From positions 26,206,167 through 26,270,166 of the forward strand of contig NC_069135.1 of assembly GCF_026914265.1 (NCBI RefSeq): DNA of 64,000 nt, given 5' to 3'. The notes under the pieces are model-generated. The model had not been told where the DNA came from, ran no database searches, and saw only the letters and a list, made by a program, of their open reading frames with translations. The position numbers and the translations under genes are program-made. The stretch comes from Mya arenaria. Taxonomy: Eukaryota > Mollusca > Bivalvia > Myida > Myidae. This document shows, piece after piece, positions 11,601 through 21,946 of the stretch (the stretch's first letter is position 1; every line of letters starts with the position of its first letter).

Positions 11601-13448
11601 AGTAAATTATGTCAAAAAAATGTTAAAAAAAGAAAAAAAATATTTTATAAATTTAAATAAATATATAATTGGAAATTAACAACTTACCATTTATAACCGG
11701 TTACCCCGTTTATCAAACATTTTACTGATCTTTGAAGCTGAGTGTTCGAACCTTTGCTTTCATACCAAACAAATTACAGACAAAAACAACTGTTCGAACA
11801 TAAATAAAATTTTATATCCTCGTTCAAATGTATTTTGAAATGTTAACAACAGTAAGTAAAATGAGCTTCCTGGAGAATTCACACAATTTACAGATAGATC
11901 CGATATTTTTTACCCCACCCACACCTCAAAATGTGTCAACAAACTAGCGTGGCATTTACTCTTTATCTGGAAAACAAACATTTTAAATCGAAACAGACTG
12001 GTCTCTGACAGTAAGATGACTGAATATTAACTTACTATAAAAAACACGCGTACATGCAGTCTTAAACTAAGAAGAATGGTTAAAATCCAATGAGTATCCA
12101 CATTTGTTTTGCTAACACATTTGACCTTCCAAATTTTCATTCTTTAAATAGCGACGTAGTAATTTGGTTTTGTATTCATGCCCATCTTAAAATAACAAGT
12201 GTTTTCATTATTTTTTGGAACATATGTGCACTAATAATACTTCATTGTTTACTGTTCATAAAGCTTTGCAATAAAAAACGAGCGAATATTAAGCTATAAG
12301 AATGAACAGCAGAGAACTATTTCTCATCAAACCGAAAGTAGAAAAGTTGACAGCCATAACTATGCATGAGGGGCGCCCCACGGGTAGCGGCGTAAAGCCC
12401 ACCCTTTTCAAAAAAGGGGGTAATTCAGAATTAATTAAAAAAAAAAACTCCGAAAATAAGCATAAAAGAAACAGAAAATTTGTTTATTTCAGTGTAAGAT
12501 CGTATTTTATTTCACTCGTGATCATAAAAAAACTACATTTTCACTCGTGGCTTCGCCACTCGTGAAAATATGTTTTTCTATGACACTCGTGAAATAAAAT
12601 ACGATCTTACACTGAAATAAACAAATATCCTCTTTTCAATAAATCTATAAAATGAATAAACAAAATCGGGATTTTTAAAACTGGGTCTTAACAAATTTTA
12701 ATAAGTAATTTTAACAGTAAATTTTATATTATCACCACAGGTATAAGGTTCAGTGTGAGCCTCAATACGGAAACACATAACCTTTGGACATTTTTCGTTC
12801 TTCTTCTCACAAAAGTTTCACAAAATGATGTTTTTTCTCATATTTTCGATACAAATACGCAAAAAACCTGTGTCGCCCATGAGATGGTTTTTCGGGGAGT
12901 ATGTTTTCTATGTCACCTAGAGAAAGAATTATAAAATATATAGGAATATCAAACTGATCATGCAGTGGCGTTCCCGAAAATAGCTCAAAAATCATTCACG
13001 ATAGCCAGATTTTACAATGTTAAGAGTGATTATAGAATATGGGTTAAAATAAATACTCTTTAGACTACAGAATCTTGCCTTTTGTCGACCCCAAAATTGC
13101 ATGAAATAAAGGCTGTTTAAACACTCGTTAAATAATTATCATGAAACGATAAATTCACCTGGAAATTTAAATGTTATTATTATTTTTAGAATTGTTCACT
13201 CGATGTAAGAGACACTAGCCATGTATTCACAATATGTTCTAACTTACGGTCCTTTCAAACGTTTGTAAGTCAATGACGTCACAATCGCGAGGAACTGGCA
13301 GACATCCAAACGGCGCAACTTCCGGTCTACAGAGGGCGGGATCCACGCGTGCTCTCATGCGATGATTCCGGGGTCTGCTTTTGGCATCCGTCAGTGACGG
13401 AAATATTACTAAACAGATTACAATGCACACATTCCATGAAATCTTCAT
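5686..13448 (-). CDS. Candidate secreted protein gene A, multi-exon (possible VDE-lipocalin-like fold)
   Basis: Exon 1, 13448-13248: signal peptide MKISWNVCIVICLVIFPSLT, then RVDPALCRPEVAPFGCLPVP, ending FERT at a GTAAGT donor. Exon 2, 6970-6834: INGHTNSAVWRMDAAGFELD to GYKYR. Candidate exon 3, 6633-6552: AKNLDRTVPYFRR to LAGNVLSWTL. Exon 4, 6191-5925: YGLPPPIGFSPVRLWFVSNN to LWVGY. Candidate exon 5, 5879-5686: GYDPFRAINNRRQMKCPRLP to a stop. Phases agree for 1-2 and 2-3; exon 3 ends in phase 0 while exon 4 needs phase 1, so an exon is missing or wrong, or the copy is damaged. The 4-5 intron would be only 45 nt. The run LWFVSNNPDKYIFEFG, then a G-L-K-F-D-D ending, resembles the violaxanthin de-epoxidase/lipocalin pattern, but weakly. 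The long intron 1 contains a DNA transposon. Confidence 0.45.
6325..6490 (+). mobile_element. tRNA-derived SINE fragment
   Basis: TTCTTGGTCTAATGGTAAAG resembles a tRNA A box and GGTCGTGGATC a B box at suitable spacing; the tail has GGGAAACGAGCCCAGTGGTC. The layout fits tRNA-headed SINEs of molluscs. No target duplication was found. Confidence 0.45.
7490..7940 (+). repeat. Left terminal inverted repeat of the 3.07-kb transposon
   Basis: Pairs with 10107-10557 reversed. Four motifs of the AAAGTACACGG type lie inside at about 7521, 7724, 7892 and 7919. Small indels such as the A-run near 7650 separate the arms. Confidence 0.8.
8411..9127 (+). pseudogene. C2H2 zinc-finger ORF inside the transposon, decayed
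   Basis: First segment MKTPTLCKECGMAFQNK then HLVDHDRTHSGR: a C2H2 finger whose frame is broken by a 13-base A run where about six would fit. Later segment: IHERHESGQLKLTCCVCGFK (a degraded finger with C-x2-C but no clear second half), then HKCLQCRSAFKFKSGLSRHV with KAKHT, an intact C-x2-C-x12-H-x4-H finger before TAA. The two segments may be separate exons: AG/GT-like signals are plausible, but none is certain. Role could be a DNA-binding accessory of the element or a captured host fragment. Confidence 0.55.
10107..10557 (-). repeat. Right terminal inverted repeat of the 3.07-kb transposon
   Basis: Mirror of the left arm, with the matching four motifs (CCGTGTACTTTATC type) at about 10114, 10141, 10307 and 10514. 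A 131-codon open frame crosses the arm and its outer flank, but the left arm is not open in the mirrored frame, so I regard it as chance. Confidence 0.8.
10558..11460. other. Gene A intron 1 sequence
   Basis: AT-rich; from about 11100 it aligns with block B at 19200 onward. No coding signal. Confidence 0.55.
11461..11530. repeat. Short palindrome with repeated CAGTGAAA units
   Basis: CAGTGAAAATATCAA at 11475-11489 faces TTGATATTTCACTG at 11491-11504. Neighbouring CAGTGAAATAAC and AGTGAAAATATCAAC repeat the theme. Probably a small MITE remnant. Confidence 0.5.
12479..12625. mobile_element. 147-bp nearly perfect palindrome (MITE-like)
   Basis: Arms begin TTTGTTTATTTCAGTGTAAG and end with its complement; the centre is GTGGCTTCGCCAC. 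Internal CACTCGTG units repeat on each arm. Long self-complementarity would extrude a hairpin or give dsRNA if transcribed. Confidence 0.75.
13248..13448 (-). CDS. Gene A exon 1: signal peptide and cysteine-containing N-terminus
   Basis: 201 nt (67 codons) from ATG to a strong GTAAGT donor. Hydrophobic core CIVICLVIFPSL is followed by a likely cleavage near TDA. The mature start is basic (KSRPRNHRMRAR), then VDPALC, GCLPVPRDC. The paralogous exon at 20424-20224 has exactly the same length and about 78% residue identity; most differences lie in the signal peptide, only about five in the mature part, suggesting past constraint. Confidence 0.7.
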
Positions 13449-14159
13449 TTTCCTTATTGTTTGGGTCGAGATTTATGTTAAGATGCGATAAAAACTTATA
13501 GTCTAAGAAAAATGATAAATACTCCGTATTACTTCATAAACGCAATACTAAAACCGAACTCGAAAAACTATCCTATCCCAATGTTAATTTTGTTATTGAA
13601 AGTAAAAACATACCTTGTTTCCTTAATGCAAATATATGTGTTAATAATCTATTGGTTGTTCGTATGCCCTTAAGCTTAACTTACTTAACGTCATTAAATA
13701 CAAAAACATGTGTTTGTAATTTTGTAAACGTGAAGAACTGTTCAAGTTCATGAAAACAGTATGTAAATAAGAGTTTGGAGGAATGATTAAAGTACAGGTT
13801 GAGTCAATTTAGACGTGTCAACAGAAAGAAAGAATATGACCAATCGTCAAAGTAATAACTTAAATCCGTATGTATACAAATACCAGATAGTTCTACATAT
13901 TTTTGAAAGTTCAATTTAAAAACTACAAGAATAACCATTCCATGACTTGAAAATTACTCAGCAAAACAAAAATCCCGCAATTTTTGTTTAACTGATGGAT
14001 GGGCGAGTGTTGAAAATACGACAATTGGAGACAACTAACAATGAACGAACGAAATTAAACCGCGCAAAATTTCCCATATATTTACCAAAAGTGGAAAAGC
14101 CACTCGAAAATATGTTTCTATTTATATAAACCTGAAACAGTAAAATTAGCTTGAAATAA

Positions 14160-14335
14160 AGTAGCATGTATGTTCTGCACGTAAGAGCGAGTGTACGACC
14201 GACTTCTCTATCTTGAAGGTCAAGGTCACACTTAAGGTTAATCTAATGGAATGCTGTAACTGTGCCATGCAAGTGGACGGAGAAACTGAATTAACATGGT
14301 TCATTAAAGCGACATGTCGGGTGTAAGACCTAGGT
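14160..14335. repeat. Single ~180-bp GGTCA repeat monomer in block B
   Basis: GAAGGTCAAGGTCACACTTA at about 14214, then GGAATGCTGTAACTGTGCCA and GCGACATGTCGGGTGTAAGA. Corresponds by position to the units at 3.5-3.7 kb in block A. Confidence 0.6.
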
Positions 14336-16179
14336 TCTTATATTTTACAAGGCTTGCATGCACAGATACATCTTATTGAGGAGGCACAAGTGCTAAAATT
14401 CTATTATTTTAACAATAAAAGTCCTTTGTTAATGTTTTTACTTATTTCTGTTTTGAGCGTATGCATATATGATTTTCCCTGCTTTTGTACCAAACACTTA
14501 AAAATATTCTGCACTTATTTCGGCAGGGGAAATGGCAGCCTGGAACTCGGCTTCTTGTCCAATTAACACTTCTCTTACGATGTGTTTTTGTGTCTCTTTT
14601 ATTTCACAAATGATTTTAAAACCACCGGATACAAATCATTTCAATATTGAACTTGTGCTGATGATCGTGTTCTGTCCACAACACAAACTCCTTTGACCTA
14701 TGTATAAACACAAACTTGGAAAGTAATATTAATCCAAATTGCGCTCTTTTCGAATTTGTACTTTGACGGGGAGCATACATCGTTTCCAATGGTATCCTTG
14801 TTACATATTCATGGATCACTAGTTTATATCAAATAATCCTATGGGACACGATACATAGCTGTCCATCTACTATGGCTTATGCGTATTCTTATTATTTGTT
14901 TATTTAAATTATTCAAACCGGCTTCGATTATAATTTTATATATATTGAAAGAAGTACGTAAACTCCACAAGATATATCATTAAAAACAAACAAACAAACA
15001 AACAAATAATAATCGGAATTCACATCCGTCTTGTCATCCTGGTCCTACGACGAATTTATACGACCAGCTGCCAATTTGAATACTCTAGCCATACTTAGTA
15101 ACGAAAATAGCCGCTCCACTTCAATTCCGTCATTAATGGGTTGATAAGGTAAGTTATTGAGAAGCTCACGTATGTGCACTGGCTAATAGAAGGTCATTTG
15201 CGTGGCATTTCGCACTAAACACTTAAAAAGTTAGAATTTACTTTTGGTTTCTAAATGATGAGTCGGCGCCGGGCTGAAATCTATGAAATCCCAATTGCAG
15301 GATTGACATTACATGATATTCTTTTTTTGCAGCATGCATATAAGTAACTTTGTTTATTATTTATGAGTTTATATGGCATGACTTTCCTAAACATGATTTC
15401 TTCTTAGTAATCTTCTTCTCAATTACCTCCGTTTGCAAAACGTGTTTTCCTCCGAGTGTCCAATGGATATCAGGCATCACACAAACAATTTCATCCATAG
15501 TTTTCTATTTTATTTTTGAAAAAAATGGCAGAAATCAAAATCGTACATGTCACATTTTTTTTAAACATCTTAAGCGTAACAGGCTCATATATCAACATTT
15601 CTTGGTTTAACAAAAACACACTAGTTTATCATGATTATCTTTTAAAAGATACTCTAAAGGTATCAAAACTTTGTCAAAATATAATATTTCACAACCATTA
15701 CCACAGCAAAACAAGTGTTGTTATACGGGCCTCAAGAATGTTATAAGGTCAGAGCTGGCTCATCACGGCAATACGTCCCCTAGGCACTCTGAAAAAAAAC
15801 ATACACAATGTAAAGAGTAACATATGATACACGATTTGTGCTGATGATTAATATTTTAACACAAACCAACTGTTTAATATAGTGTATATAAATGATACTG
15901 AACATCAGGACAGTTTGCCTTATATTGCAAAAGAAGATGAAATCTGGGCGTTTTCCTCCGAAAAGTTCTTCCAAATACTAGTAATGCATCCCCCCCCCCC
16001 AAAAAAAAAAAACAAAAAAAACTTGACCTTCGACATTTTCTTTACCATGTGTGATTTGTCGCCCCAAAAGGTTCAGATCCTAACGAGAGTTGATCTGTAT
16101 GACAAACGAAGGAATATAAACCTTGTAGCCTGTTCCGTCAATTCTCCACACGGCTGGATTCGTTTGACCATTTATCTGC

Positions 16180-18290
16180 AAGAATCAAGACGTGTTTACT
16201 TCGGTGTTATATGATTGACGTATTGAGTTGTGCGCCTCTCCCTTAAAACCGAAAATGTGTGGTTTGGTTGAAATATTGTTGGCGGGGTTTAGACTAATTT
16301 TATTCTGTAGTTGTGCGTTCTGATGTATTGAATTCATATTTTTCTTCGTTGTTGACATAAATATGTTCACCACTCCACCTCCGCGCCAACCATTTAATCT
16401 GCTAGTGATATTTACACTTACATGAGATCAACGGGCCTTAACTCTGGTAACAATCTGACGACTTCAAGATAAAAATGTGTACATTTATACGAGGGTCCTT
16501 CAAGATATTGTACCTTAATCTTTAACTAGACATAACACTTATATTTATACATATCAAATGAAGTAAATTTAACATAGAGTAAATTAGAATGTTACGTTAA
16601 GTTTAAAAGGAACTATATTATTGAACCCATTTGTAAAAAATGCCATCGAACTGCTTTGTGCAGATCAGATTGAATGCAAATTAATTGGAAATAGAACTTG
16701 GAAGATACAAGAAATGTATGTATTAAAACTATGATATACCAAAACGAATGGATCAGAGCATTTATACTCCGGATACTACTTACCTGTGAACTAAGCATAG
16801 CCTGAAATGATCTTTTTACAGTTATATTTCTCATAATAACATGTCAGAGCCAAATCAACCTCGAAATTCTAATTGTCCAAATCGTTCTTTTGCCCGTTTT
16901 GGAAAATAAACTGAGTTAAAGTCATTGAGTGGCTCAGTGGTTCAAATTACAATTCCTTTGGAAAGTTTTGACAGTCAAAATATTAATACCTCCTTTGATC
17001 TAAGTTTGTCATGATTTCAACATTTACTTAAGTGCTGATGTAACATCCATTTATGTCTGAAAGTAATAAAAGGTAAAATTATATGCATATTTTAATGTAG
17101 TCAAAATAATAATAATCAAAGAAGTTGAAATAATTTCTTAAAAATTTACTGAAACTCTTGCTGTCGTTGCTTATTTGTTTGATACAATGTTTTGCATTAT
17201 TTTATTATATAATATAGGTACATAAATGCATTATGTGAGGCTACAACTTATACTTGTCAAATGTGTTTATGTTTATGTTTCCTGTTGTGTGGCCATCTGT
17301 GTATATAATTTGATATTTGATGTGTTTTGCAACACTTTAAACTGAAACTGAAACTGATTTCCTTTACATTTTACCAATACTATAATATTGCATTCAGTCA
17401 CAGAGTTTGGCAACATTATACCCATGAACATATGATCAATCACTAAAACATTTACGTCAAAAACATAATAAGTTATTAAGAAAGTGTATGTATTTTGTAA
17501 CTAGTATACCATTAAAGCTTCCCAGAGGTTGCGGAGGAAAAGTAACAGGAGGAATATAGTATGTTACGAGTAACGTTATTCTTCTAACGTTTATGTGTAT
17601 AACATCAAGTCGAGATACACATGCTCTCCATTTTACAACGATTCCATGTATTGTTAGGTGCACTATACACTTTTGAAACTTACATTATATATTTGTACGA
17701 AGTACAGTCTTTTCAGTCTCTGTAGTCATAACTACGGTTCTAATCCACAGAGATTTTAATTTAGATGGAGTCAGAAGTCTTTTTTACGTTTTTAGGCTTT
17801 ACCGTTAGCTCAAGGCTTTTGTCATACACCACAAAAAAACAAAATCATACTAGAATATACCAGATTTCAATGAAAATGAATTCGTGAAGCATTCCTGGAA
17901 TGATGTTTGATTCACGAAATAAGATGATGTTTAGTTAAAAGTAAGAGCGAGTAATATATTGTGTAAATTAACAGTGAACACACTTATAAAACACGAATAT
18001 GAAAGGGAAAACTACTGTAAACTCGAAAACTCCTGACAGTTCTGGGTTGGCCTCTTTGGATCAAGATTGCATAATAATTCTTAAAATAAGATACTACATA
18101 AAGGAAACTCAGATATACAGTCCATGCGATTTTCTTCCATCACTGCTGTAGCAGTGAATATAGCTTAATTTGTATTAAAATACTATTGTATGTTACGATA
18201 CAATTAGCAAGTGGCCGTTACAGCAATACACTAGATGTATTGTTACTATACTAACAAGGTTAGGCCCTACCAGCAACAAACAATATGTCT
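16180..18290. other. Gene B intron 1 sequence
   Basis: 16.2-16.45 kb aligns with 7.0-7.25 kb of block A. The rest is AT-rich, with a short ACTGAAACTGAAACTGA repeat near 17340. No supported genes. Confidence 0.55.
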
Positions 18291-18299
18291 CGCTACAGT

Positions 18300-18870
18300 A
18301 ATAATAATACTATATGGCCCTATCAGCTTACTTTCATATGGCCCTCCCAGCGGCAAACCAGATACGTATTGAATCCATATGGTCCTCCCAGTGACAAGAC
18401 AGACAAGACAGACACATTTTTATTTCATGAGCCCCCCCCCCCCCCCCCTCGCAGCAAACCAGTAAGAATTGAATCCATATGATCCTCCTAACTGCAAGGC
18501 AGACAAGTGTTGAATCCATATGGCCCCCCTCGCAGCAAACCATATAAGAATTGAATCCATATGGTCCTCCCAGCGGCAAGGCAGACAAGTGTTGAATCCA
18601 TATGGCCCCCCTCGCAGCAAACCACATAAGAATTGAATCCATATTGTCCTCCCAGTTACAAGGCAGACAAGTGTGTATTCCATAAGGCCCTCCTTGCACC
18701 AAACCAGAGCAGAGGTATTTATTACCAGCAGCAAATCAGATGAATCCTCATCCCATATGGCCCTCCCAAAATCAAACTATATGAGTCTCGATCCCATATT
18801 TGGCCATCACAGCAGCAACACAGATACGTACTGATTCCCAGCAGCCAACCAGTTGAATTTTAATTCAGTT
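18300..18870. repeat. 41-bp minisatellite field, minor locus
   Basis: Repeats of the form ATCCATATGGCCCTCCCAGC / GGCAAACCAGATAAGT about 40 bp long, with a C run at about 18431-18447. Same family as the large field at 25.4-32.7 kb. Confidence 0.8.
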
Positions 18871-19082
18871 CTAAGAGTCATAACCTGGTATGGTCCTACC
18901 AGCCCCAGAAAAGTTTAGTTTGATATATTGCCAAGGTTTTATAGCACTACAAATAGAAAACAAGATAATTGCAGATTAATTAATTGATTCATTGATAGAC
19001 TGATTGATCCATTGATAGATAAGTTAATATTTCATTCATTTTATTTATTACACATGTAATTAATTAATTTATTTATCATTCA

Positions 19083-19122
19083 TTCGTTCGTTCGTTCGTT
19101 CGTTCGTTCGTTCGTTCATTCA
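19083..19122. repeat. (TTCG)n microsatellite
   Basis: About eight GTTC units flanked by CATT repeats and ATTT-rich sequence. Confidence 0.9.
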
Positions 19123-20164
19123 TTTATTTATTTAATTATTTACTCAACTAAAACAGTAATTAATTCATTAAACATACATGAGCATTAAATGTAATTCAAA
19201 ACCATTAGTTGGTTCAAGTGGTATAACTTTCCTTTGATGTTCAACTATTTAATTTGTTTAAAGAGCCTGCGGCCTGTTTCATCTTAAGCGATCTTAGTCA
19301 TGCATTGGATGGAGTGGGAATACATGTTTCATCCACTTTATTTGGTGATTTAACTATTTCACATATATATACGTGTAATAAATATCATAACAAAAAGAAA
19401 AACTAATGCTCACACAACGCGTTTTGACTTTATGTAATCTTCATCAGGTGAAAGCGACTAAGTATAATGAAACAACGTCCACCTTTTAAAGTTATACATA
19501 AAAGCGTAAGAAAAATTAAAGAAATTTGAAAAATGAATAAACAAAATCGACCCAATGTTATAAACAAATGCTGGCAAAATTTTAATATTTTCTGGGCAAA
19601 ACGTTTGAAATATTTATTACAGTCGCTCCCCAAAGGCATTATGTTCAGGGTGTGTGTGTCTAAAATATGAAGAAGAAAAAAATTGGAGATTTTTCTTTTT
19701 CCTCACAAAATGTCACCAAAATGATGTAATTTTACATTCTAGACATGAATAAGCCAAGTACCATTGTCGCCCATGAGGTGATTTTCGTGACGCACATCGT
19801 CGTATGCCATCAGGTTTTTATATAAACTATAACACATGTAAAAACATCAAAATTAACATACGGTGGAGTCTCAAAAGATGGTTCATTCACGATAGTCAGA
19901 TTTTACAATTTTTGGGGGAACATTGTAATATTATGGGTTAAACCATATACTATTTAGACTGCAGACTGCCTTATATAGACTCCAAAATTGCATTACATTT
20001 GAGGGTTGTTAAAATATTTTAATTCAAATGTTAAATTAACTAGATTTTAAAGTGTTATTGTAATTCTTGGAACGGTTTAATCGTTGTTATGGTGAAATAT
20101 ACAAAACTGCGTTTTCTACGTCAATTTTTCCAAAATTTATAATTTTAGGTATGCAAGAAAAAAA

Positions 20165-20210
20165 TATCAATTTTTTTTTTTTTTTTAATTTATATATATA
20201 TATATAAATT
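20165..20210. repeat. T run followed by (AT)n next to gene B exon 1 donor
   Basis: About 20 T, then an AATTTATATAT palindrome, ending about 10 bp from the exon 1 donor of gene B. Absent from gene A. Confidence 0.8.
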
Positions 20211-20997
20211 AACTTTTACTTACGGTCCTTCCTAACGTTTGTAAGTCAATGACGTCACAATCGCGAGGAACTGGATGGCATCCAAACGGCGCAACTTCTG
20301 GGCTACATAGGGCAGGATCCACGCGTGCTTTCATGCGGTGATTCCGGGGCCCAACTTTGGTATACGTCAGTGACGAAAATATCACTAGACAGATTACAAG
20401 GCACATTTTCCATAAAATCTTCATTTTCCTTACTGTAAACGTCGGGATTATGCTTAATTGCGATACAAATGTTAGTTATAATAAATGCTCCGGTTTACTT
20501 TGCTCATTGCTGAAAACACGACCTGCAAAACTATTTAAAACATCAGGTTTTTAAGAAATCTTCGCTTTATCATTTATTCATCAAAAGTAAATAAATACCA
20601 TGTTCTCCTTAGAAATAAGATATGTTTGTGTGGTATAAATTTATTGGTTGCTTGATTGACCGTAAGCCACAGACTCAAGTTCATCAAATCCAACAAGAAA
20701 TATCTTTGAAACAGATAAACGGCAATCAATTTCAAACAAGGTGATGAAAAGTGTGTGAGAAAGCAGTATGAACGAACATGTGCATATTGTGTCATTTGAA
20801 TATCAAAAAAATGTTTCTAAGTATTTCTGAGCTCATAAAAGGTTTATTTTTTTACACATTTGTTTACTCAATAAGATTAATGGCATAGCTATATATTTAT
20901 CTAAACATGTGCGTACTTACTCTTACCATGTATGTGCCAGGTTTCATTTCAATATATAGCACCATTTATATATTTGCTGAGTAGACATCAGGTCGAT

Positions 20998-21122
20998 GGC
21001 ATTTATTAAAATCACTTCGCGATCTACTTGCAGCGTAGTTAAATGTAAATAATTCTGACATTGTTAACCGTCCATATACATCCGAAGTTGTTTTCGATGG
21101 AAAATGTTCGAGGTGTTCCGAT
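20998..21122. mobile_element. Partial copy of the 302-bp MITE family
   Basis: CGCGATCTACTTGCAGCGTA matches the copy at the window start, then CATATACATCCGAAGTTGTT and a GAGGTGTTCCGATTG end. Right portion only. Confidence 0.55.
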
Positions 21123-21499
21123 TGAATGGTCTACTGTATGGATAAATGCCCAAATTGTGGGAAAAGTGATTATTTCTCAATAGATTGGTAGATTCAACAA
21201 TGTTATTAGGGCATGAATAAATTAATACATCGGATTCAATCCAGGTTGGATAACTCTTCAAAATGTAAATTTTATGTCATAGCGTTCTTGTTTTTCTTTT
21301 CAGCTTTCCTTGCAATTAAAGCAAAATTACAATTTGTAAGAAACCATGCTTGCATTGTGCATTTTTAAATTTGTGTAGGCTGGGTGGGGGTGAGCTAGTC
21401 ACCTGTTAGCTTTATCAGTTGATTGCCATGCATGCCTTTGTTTCAGTATTATATGGTTCGGGCTGCACACTTGCATGTTGTTAAGGTAGCATGTCCTTA

Positions 21500-21538
21500 G
21501 TGTGTGTGTATGTGTGTGTGTGGGGGGGGGGGGAGGGG
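21500..21538 (+). repeat. GT-rich stretch with a long G run
   Basis: TGTGTGTATGTGTG followed by 13 consecutive G, then AGGGG. Capable of G-quadruplex formation in principle. Confidence 0.7.
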
Positions 21539-21946
21539 TGCAACCTACCAGTAACTTTAATGGGAAGAGTACCATATAAACTACGTGGAATTAAAAACCA
21601 ACAAGCAGGAGAAGCTAAGTTGGCACAGTTTAACTTGTTATGCTTAACAAAGACCACTTTTATCTTCCTATGCTGTGGATGAACCCACACACTGAAATTT
21701 CCGTACAAAATATATTTGTCTTATAAATTATTCTTGACAGCTTCTAGTAATTTGTATTTTTATGTTAACAAAAACAAAACAGCAACTGATAGATAGTAGA
21801 TTAAACATTTTTGTACATAAAACATTTAATCAGGTTACTGAAGTTTTTCGGCAATGTAGGCCATACCTTGTCTCATTTTTTTCTATAACCCTTAACAAGA
21901 GACTTATTTTGACCAGTTTTATATCATTGTTCTAAGTTTTTTTATA

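Larger units (their letters stand above)
15905..20424 (-). pseudogene. Gene B: decayed tandem paralog of gene A
   Basis: Exon 1 (20424-20224) is intact with signal peptide MKILWKMCLVICLVIFSSLT and a GTAAGT donor. Exon 2 relic (16175-16080) reads INGQTNPAVWRIDGTGYK and hits a TAG after VIQINSR. No counterpart of exons 3 and 4 remains. At 15905-15975 the sequence still aligns with gene A exon 5 (shared GGCGTCTTCCTC-like core) but is not open. Flanking non-coding sequence aligns with block A on both sides. It is probably a host pseudogene, though exon 1 could still be used in another transcript. Confidence 0.6.
3117..20660. repeat. Old tandem segmental duplication: block A (about 3.1-13.7 kb) and block B (about 14.2-20.7 kb)
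   Basis: Collinear matches in the same order: GGTCA repeats (3.2-3.7 / 14.2-14.3 kb); GGTTCTACGACGAGATTATA-type text (4.52 / 15.05 kb); TACGGGCCTCAAGA followed by AGAGCTGG (5.53 / 15.72 kb); exon 2 (6.9 / 16.1 kb); TTCACCACTCC (7.16 / 16.36 kb); ATAACTTTCCTTTGA (11.12 / 19.22 kb); exon 1 (13.3 / 20.3 kb). Both copies carry private insertions. Moderate identity in non-coding parts indicates an old event. Confidence 0.75.

Noticed and set aside
12302-12565. 87-codon plus-strand frame
   Set aside because: Runs into the 147-bp palindrome, contains low-complexity lysine codons, and has no family resemblance.
16905-17000. GTGGCTCAGTGGTTCAAATT looking like a tRNA A/B box pair
   Set aside because: The A-box-like and B-box-like motifs overlap and cannot form a tRNA or SINE head.
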